Origin: Aminobacter ciceronei
GTDB taxonomy: Bacteria > Pseudomonadota > Alphaproteobacteria > Rhizobiales > Rhizobiaceae
DNA length: 64,000 nucleotides
NCBI RefSeq assembly: GCF_014138625.1
Contig: NZ_JACJHY010000031.1
Span: 1 to 64,000, forward strand
Direction: 5' to 3'
This document shows, piece after piece, positions 59,161 to 64,000 of this stretch; position 1 is the stretch's first letter; the number at the start of each line of letters is the position of its first letter. The translations under genes and the position numbers were made by a program. The notes below the pieces were generated by a model. That model ran no database searches, had not been told where the DNA came from, and worked only from the letters and a program-made list of their open reading frames with translations.

Positions 59161-60566
59161 ACAGAACCACCCCGCTGATCCTTGCCGTCGCCCTGTTCAT
59201 GGAGAACATGGATTCGACCGTCATCGCAACGTCCTTGCCGGCGATCGCCACCGACATCGGTACGAGCCCGATCGCGCTCAAGCTGGCGCTGACGGCCTAT
59301 CTCGTCTCGCTCGCCATCTTCATCCCGATCAGCGCCTGGATGGCCGACCGCTTCGGCGCCAAGCTGGTCTTCCGCGTCGCCATCGGCGTGTTCATGCTGG
59401 GCTCGGTCGCCTGCGCCGTCTCTGGTTCCCTAGGCGAGTTCGTGCTGGCGCGCTTCCTGCAGGGCATGGGCGGATCGATGATGACGCCGGTGGCGCGCCT
59501 GGTGCTGGTGCGCACAACTGAGAAGAGCGGGCTGGTGTCGGCCATGGCGACGCTGACCATCCCTGCCCTCATCGGCCCACTGATCGGCCCGCCGGTCGGC
59601 GGCTTCATCACCACCTTCTTTGCCTGGCATTGGATCTTCCTGATCAACATCCCGATCGGCGCGATCGGCATCTGGCTGTCCGGGCGTTTCCTGCCTGAAA
59701 TCCCGCCCGAGCCGACACGCCCGCTCGACGTCACAGGCTTCTTCCTCTCGGCCATCGCCGCCTCGGGCATCGTCTTCGGCCTGTCGGTCGTCAGCCTGCC
59801 GGCATTGCCGCCGGTCGTTGGCGTCGTGACCATCGGCATCGGCGTGATCAGCGCCCTGCTCTATGTCAGGCACGCCAGGGGCAGGGATTACCCGCTGCTG
59901 CAGCTCAAGCTGTTTTCCAACCCGGTGTTCCGGACGGCCATTGCGGGCGGATCGCTGTTCCGCATCGGCGTCGGCGCGACGCCGTTCCTCTTGCCGCTGC
60001 TGTTCCAGCTCGGCTTCGGGCTGACGCCGTTCCAGTCCGGCATGATCACCTTCGCAACCGCTGCGGGCGCGCTGACGATGAAATTCGTGGCGCCGCGCAT
60101 CCTGCGCACTGTCGGCTTCCGCACCGTGCTTCTGGTCGCCTCGGGCTGCTCGGCCTGCCTGATCGCCGCCAACGGCTTTTTCACGGCCGAGACGCCTTAC
60201 CTGCTGATCCTGTCGGTGCTGTTCCTCGCCGGCTTCCTGCGCTCGATGTTCTTCACCTCCACCAACGCTCTGGTGTTCGCCGATATCGAGCCGGCGCAGA
60301 GCGGCCAGGCAACGGCGATTTCGGCGGCCGCCCAGCAGATCACGGTGGCGCTCGGCGTTGCCGTCGGCGGCGGCGCGCTGGAGTTGTGGAGCGTGTTCAC
60401 AGGCCAGGCCATCGGCGGCGCAGGCTTCACCTTCGCCTTCCTGGTCATTGCCGTCATCACGGCCCTGCCGATGCTTTTGTTTGTGCGGCTGGCGCCCGAC
60501 GCCGGCAAGGCCATTTCAGGTCATGGCGGGCCGAGGCCCACAGCCGAAGAGCCGCAACAGCTATGA
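59157..60566 (+). CDS. DHA2-family MFS multidrug-type exporter
   Basis: 469 residues if started at GTG 59157 ([22 protein letters not shown]), which is where the first helix begins; a TTG at 59121 adds 12 residues. Fourteen-helix EmrB/QacA-type topology with D-T-V-I in helix 1 and [21 protein letters not shown] in helix 4-5. Exports drugs or metabolites by proton antiport. The end overlaps convergent rlmE by 6 bp. No neighbouring adaptor or regulator is present. Confidence 0.83.
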
Positions 60567-61283
60567 CGGGTCGGCGGCAGCCCTGCCCTTGAAGTCCTTG
60601 GCGAGCAAATAAAGCTCGGCCGATTCGTCGCGCGAGGCCGGCGGCTTGACGTGATGGACGCTGCGGAAATTCTGCTTGAGCAGGTTCAAGAGCTCGGCCT
60701 CGGTGCCGCCCTGGAAGGTCTTGGCCAGGAAGTGGCCGCCCGGCTTGAGCACCGAAATGGCAAAATCGGCGGCGACCTCGCACAGATGCATGGTGCGGAT
60801 GTGGTCGGTGCGGCGGTGGCCCGTCGTCGGCGCCGCCATGTCGGAGAGCACGACGTCGGGGGCGCCGCCGAGCGTTTCCGAAAGCCGCTGCGGCGCGGCG
60901 TCATCCAGAAAATCCATCAGCAGCACGGGCGCACCGGGCACGGCATCCATTTCGAGATAGTCGATGCCGACGACATGCGGGTTCTCGGCGGTCGAGCCGG
61001 TGCGGGCCGCCGCCACCTGGCACCAGCCGCCGGGCGCGGCACCGAGATCGATGATCTTCATGCCGGGCTTGAGCAGATGATGCTTGTCGTCGATCTCGAT
61101 CAGCTTGTAGGCCGCGCGCGAGCGGTAGCCGTCGGCCTTGGAGCGCTGGACATAAGGATCGTTCATGTGGCGCTCGAGCCAGCGGCGCGACGATTCCTTG
61201 AGGCCGCGCTTCTTCTTGATCTTGGTGCGCATCACGCGTGTCGCGCCTGCCGCCACCTCCGGCTTAGTCGGCTTCTTGGTCAT
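60561..61283 (-). CDS. rlmE: 23S rRNA 2'-O-ribose U2552 methyltransferase
   Basis: 240 residues from ATG at 61283, overlapping the ppx stop as ATGA. RrmJ/FtsJ fold with [19 protein letters not shown] loop and the K-D-K-E catalytic set: Lys in RSRAAYKL, Asp in [16 protein letters not shown], Lys in FLAKTFQGG and Glu in [11 protein letters not shown]. Methylates U2552 in the A-loop of 23S rRNA, a late step of large-subunit assembly. Confidence 0.95.
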   Translation of the reverse strand: MTKKPTKPEVAAGATRVMRTKIKKKRGLKESSRRWLERHMNDPYVQRSKADGYRSRAAYKLIEIDDKHHLLKPGMKIIDLGAAPGGWCQVAAARTGSTAENPHVVGIDYLEMDAVPGAPVLLMDFLDDAAPQRLSETLGGAPDVVLSDMAAPTTGHRRTDHIRTMHLCEVAADFAISVLKPGGHFLAKTFQGGTEAELLNLLKQNFRSVHHVKPPASRDESAELYLLAKDFKGRAAADPS

Positions 61284-62638
61284 CTCATTTGTCCGTTTCG
61301 CCAGTTGCGGCGCCACACGCCGTCATCGGCCATCAATTCGCTCAATATGCCTTCGCGCAAGCCCCTGTCGGCGACACGCAGCCTTTCCGACGGCCACACC
61401 GCGCGGATCGCCTCGAGAATGGCGCAGCCGGCGAGCACCAGGTCGGCCCGGTCGGCACCGATGCAGGGATTGGCGACGCGCTGCTGGAAATCCCAGCCGA
61501 GCACTTTTTCGACCATGCGGTCGACGCTTGAGCCGTCCATCCACAGGCCGTCGACGCGGCGACGGTCGTAGCGGTCGAGTTCGAGATGCACGCCGGCCAG
61601 CGTGGTCACCGTTCCAGACGTTCCCAGGAGGTGGAATTTCGGGCTGGAGACGATGTGGCTCAGGCGGTCGCGCCCGTCGAAGGCGCGCAGCCGCGTCGCG
61701 ACATCCTCGACCATGGCGGCAAAGATCTCGCGCGTCACCGTGCGGCCGCCGAATCGCTCGGCGAGCGAGACGACGCCGACAGGCAGCGAGGTCCACGAGA
61801 CGATATGATTCGCCAGGCGCGGCGAACGATGGCGCGAGACGTCGATCAGCGCGATCTCGGACGAGCCGCCGCCAATGTCGAACAGGACGACGCCGTCGGT
61901 GTCGCGCTCGACCAGCGAGCCGCAGCCGGAAACGGCAAGCCGCGCCTCGGTCTGGCGGTCGATGATCTCGAGCTTGAGGCCCGCTTCGCGTTCGACGCGG
62001 TCGATGAACTCGGCCCCGTTCGCTGCCGTGCGGCAGGCTTCGGTGGCGATCAGCCGCGCCTGCCGGATCTTGCGGTTGCGCAGCTTGTCGCTGCAGACCT
62101 TGAGCGCCTCGACGGCGCGGTCCATCGCCGGCTGGCCCAGCCGCCCCGATGCCGACAGTCCCTCGCCCAGCCTGACGATGCGCGAGAAGGCATCGATGAC
62201 ACGGAACTGCCCGGGCCTGCCTGGTACGGCGACCAGCAAGCGGCAATTGTTGGTGCCGAGGTCGAGCGCGGCAAAGACCGGCAGCTCGGCCGTCGGCACG
62301 CGACGTGCCAGCTCGGCCTGATCCGGCCTGGGTGCGGGACCAGGTTTTGCCGGCGGCATGTTCGGCTTGAGTGCGGCCGGCGGGATGGCTGTTTCAGCCT
62401 GTCCGCCGCCGGCAACGGGTTGTGCGCCATCGCGCGCAAAAACCTTGCGCCCGCGCCGGCGCTTGCGCCTTTTCCGGGTCTTTGTCTTGTGTTGCGCAGC
62501 GTCCCCTTGGCCGTGACCGTTGACCGGTCGTGCGGCGGCCTGACGGCCCTTTTGAGATCGGCCGGCGCTGTGACGCGACGACCCATCCCGGGAGACACCC
62601 GCATCCGACGCGTCAGCGCCGGGCTCGCGGTCCTTCAC
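61280..62638 (-). CDS. Ppx/GppA family exopolyphosphatase/pppGpp phosphatase
   Basis: 452 residues from GTG at 62638 (AAGGAAG about 8 bases upstream). The first 100 residues are low-complexity and extremely Lys/Arg-rich ([17 protein letters not shown]-type run at about 52-68), probably a disordered tail. Then the actin-like ATPase fold: [44 protein letters not shown] and [15 protein letters not shown]. Family members cleave polyphosphate or pppGpp. Coupled to rlmE by ATGA, a pairing common in alphaproteobacteria. Confidence 0.86.
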   Translation of the reverse strand: MKDREPGADASDAGVSRDGSSRHSAGRSQKGRQAAARPVNGHGQGDAAQHKTKTRKRRKRRRGRKVFARDGAQPVAGGGQAETAIPPAALKPNMPPAKPGPAPRPDQAELARRVPTAELPVFAALDLGTNNCRLLVAVPGRPGQFRVIDAFSRIVRLGEGLSASGRLGQPAMDRAVEALKVCSDKLRNRKIRQARLIATEACRTAANGAEFIDRVEREAGLKLEIIDRQTEARLAVSGCGSLVERDTDGVVLFDIGGGSSEIALIDVSRHRSPRLANHIVSWTSLPVGVVSLAERFGGRTVTREIFAAMVEDVATRLRAFDGRDRLSHIVSSPKFHLLGTSGTVTTLAGVHLELDRYDRRRVDGLWMDGSSVDRMVEKVLGWDFQQRVANPCIGADRADLVLAGCAILEAIRAVWPSERLRVADRGLREGILSELMADDGVWRRNWRNGQMR

Positions 62639-62931
62639 CTTGCAACTTCCTTCTGGCGCCGCGCGAACCTTTCGGACGCTGCACGCGCATCTCATCTTGT
62701 GTTGCGGCCACAGTATCAGCGTGCGCGCCGATCACCAAGGCCGCCCGCGTCGTAATTTGCCGCCCGGCATGCCGGACGCGCCGGGCTTGCGCACAGAAAA
62801 CCGCAGCTCGGGTTGAATAGCCGGCTTTGATGGGGCAAAGCTGGAACCCCACCCGGTCGTGCGAGCGGACGCATAGCCACAATACGAGGTATCGAAACGC
62901 CAGACCGAAAGGAGTGGGCAAGCGCAGCCGC

Positions 62932-63876
62932 ATGAGAATCAAGGACTTTATCTGGCCCGTCATCGGGCTCGGCGCCGTCGCCGTTTCTGCCTGGCTGCTC
63001 TACAATGAGTGGCGCGAAATCTCCCTCGACGATGTCTGGAGCGGGCTCGCCGCCATCCCGCCGCATGGCTGGATCCTGTCGGCATTGAGCTCCGTCGTCG
63101 CTTATGCCGCGCTTGCCGGCTATGACCACATCGCCCTTCTGCACCTGCGCAAACGCGTGTCGTGGTTCTTCGTCACCGTCTGTTCCTTCACCACCTATGC
63201 GCTGTCGCACAATATCGGCGGCTCGGTGTTTTCGGGCGCCGTCATCCGCTATCGCGCCTATGCCAGCAAGGGTTTGACCGGCCAGGACGTAGGCGTCCTT
63301 GTCGGCATCTGCTGGTTCACCTTCGTGCTGTCGAGCGTCTTTGTCGGCGCCGTGGTGATTCTGCTCGAGCCCGGCCTGCTCGACCGCTACACCGAAGGCA
63401 GCCATGAAGGCTGGTGGATCGCACTCGGCATTGCCATGCTCGTATCAGTCGCGGCTTACGTCTTCGGCAGCTGGCTGCATCTCAAGCCGCTCGCCATCCG
63501 CAGCTTCCGCCTCTATTACCCGTCCCTGCCCATCGTCGCGCGCCAGCTGATCATCGGCCCTCTGGAAATCCTGGCAGCGGCTGCGATCATCTATTTCGCC
63601 CTGCCCACTGAGAACAATCCCGGCTACCTGATCGTGCTCGGCATCTTCCTGGTCTCGTTTGCGGTGGCGCAGGCATCACATGCGCCGGGCGGCCTCGGCG
63701 TGCTCGAAGTGGTTTTCCTCACCGGCCTGCCGGAAATGGACCCGGCGACAGTGCTTGCCGCGCTTTTGGTTTTCCGCCTGTTTTATCTCATCATTCCGCT
63801 CATTCTCGGCATCGTCGCCGTGCTTGGGTTCGAGCATTCGCAGTTCGGACGCAGCGGCAACACGGACAAGAGCTGA
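62932..63876 (+). CDS. YbhN/UPF0104-type membrane protein (LPG synthase TM domain)
   Basis: 314 residues from ATG at 62932; the nearest GGAG (62910-62913) is 18 bases upstream, so the start is not certain. Eight helices of the lysylphosphatidylglycerol synthase transmembrane (flippase-like) domain, with YALSHNIGGSVFSGAVIRYRAYASKGLT and SHAPGGLGVLEVVFL motifs. No C-terminal aminoacyltransferase domain. Probably lipid transport or hopanoid/membrane lipid related; function not established. Confidence 0.8.
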   Translation: MRIKDFIWPVIGLGAVAVSAWLLYNEWREISLDDVWSGLAAIPPHGWILSALSSVVAYAALAGYDHIALLHLRKRVSWFFVTVCSFTTYALSHNIGGSVFSGAVIRYRAYASKGLTGQDVGVLVGICWFTFVLSSVFVGAVVILLEPGLLDRYTEGSHEGWWIALGIAMLVSVAAYVFGSWLHLKPLAIRSFRLYYPSLPIVARQLIIGPLEILAAAAIIYFALPTENNPGYLIVLGIFLVSFAVAQASHAPGGLGVLEVVFLTGLPEMDPATVLAALLVFRLFYLIIPLILGIVAVLGFEHSQFGRSGNTDKS

Positions 63877-63887
63877 AAACCAAAATT

Positions 63888-63925
63888 GCCGCCGCCTGTG
63901 GGGTTGACTATTTCCCGGCGGCGGC
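63888..63925. repeat. Inverted repeat after the YbhN-like gene
   Basis: GCCGCCGCC (63888-63896) and GGCGGCGGC (63917-63925) around a 20-base loop, followed by TAAAAGG on the plus strand. Could be a weak terminator for the gene ending at 63876. The remaining 75 bases to the window end contain nothing I can call. Confidence 0.4.
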
Positions 63926-64000
63926 TAAAAGGCGCGCACCGGCGGCGTTGAACAAGCGTCGCGGCCGACACCAGATCGGCCTTGCTGGGGAATAGGTTAA

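Overview
The window comes from a high-GC alphaproteobacterium of the Rhizobiales, most like the Mesorhizobium/Aminobacter/Phyllobacteriaceae group. This is inferred from strong GC-biased codon use, the DUF177-plsX-fabH-ihfA-merR block, a type 2 argC, an ldtR/ldtP pair, several families largely confined to Rhizobiales (DUF1344, DUF2842, DUF6163), a non-discriminating type AspRS and a chromosomal topoisomerase IV gene. Most of the region is ordinary, densely packed chromosomal core. I see no insertion sequence, prophage, CRISPR array, rRNA operon or integrase. One tRNA (Pro, GGG) is present.

Layout. 1-6 kb: a small exported protein, an exported glycerophosphodiester phosphodiesterase, agmatinase, argC followed closely by an APH(6)-like small-molecule kinase, heme A synthase (ctaA) and a DUF2842 membrane protein. 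6-15.4 kb: a compact Wzx/Wzy-type exopolysaccharide or adhesin locus. It holds a polysaccharide deacetylase, a CelD-like acyltransferase, a Wzc/GumC-like co-polymerase whose kinase domain has lost its nucleotide-binding motifs, a Wza-like lipoprotein, a GT4 glycosyltransferase, a WcaJ-type initiating transferase and a polymerase/ligase. No flippase is visible. 15.5-17.8 kb: four tandem genes for tiny secreted DUF1344 proteins, each with its own look-alike terminator; two have duplicated upstream regions carrying helically phased GTGA repeats.

18-24 kb: a stand-alone HD (p)ppGpp-hydrolase-like protein, tRNA-Pro, then the minus-strand lipid block (cytochrome bc1 chaperone, DUF177, plsX, fabH, ihfA, MerR regulator) and bamE. 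24-31 kb: a K+-independent proton-pumping pyrophosphatase, DUF2165, and a four-gene glycine betaine/choline-type ABC importer with hairpins between the binding protein and the permease. 31-37 kb: glyA, then nrdR-ribD-ribE-ribH-nusB-MFS with overlapping or closely spaced genes. 37.5-41 kb: an orphan soluble protein, an L,D-transpeptidase and its probable MarR-type regulator LdtR, DUF6163 and 3-hydroxyisobutyryl-CoA hydrolase.

42-64 kb: hemB, an RDD protein, bpt (N-degron leucyltransferase), EamA and AI-2E family membrane proteins, parC, an exported orphan, aspS, GNAT, MFS, rnd, MAPEG, guaB coupled to a membrane protein, a remnant of an M48 metallopeptidase, a DHA2 MFS pump, rlmE, Ppx/GppA and a YbhN-like membrane protein. 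Nothing here is certainly a new system. The best candidates for a second look are the DUF1344 array with its phased upstream repeats, the exopolysaccharide locus with the pseudokinase co-polymerase, the orphan gene that reads through the ldtP terminator, and the decayed M48 gene.
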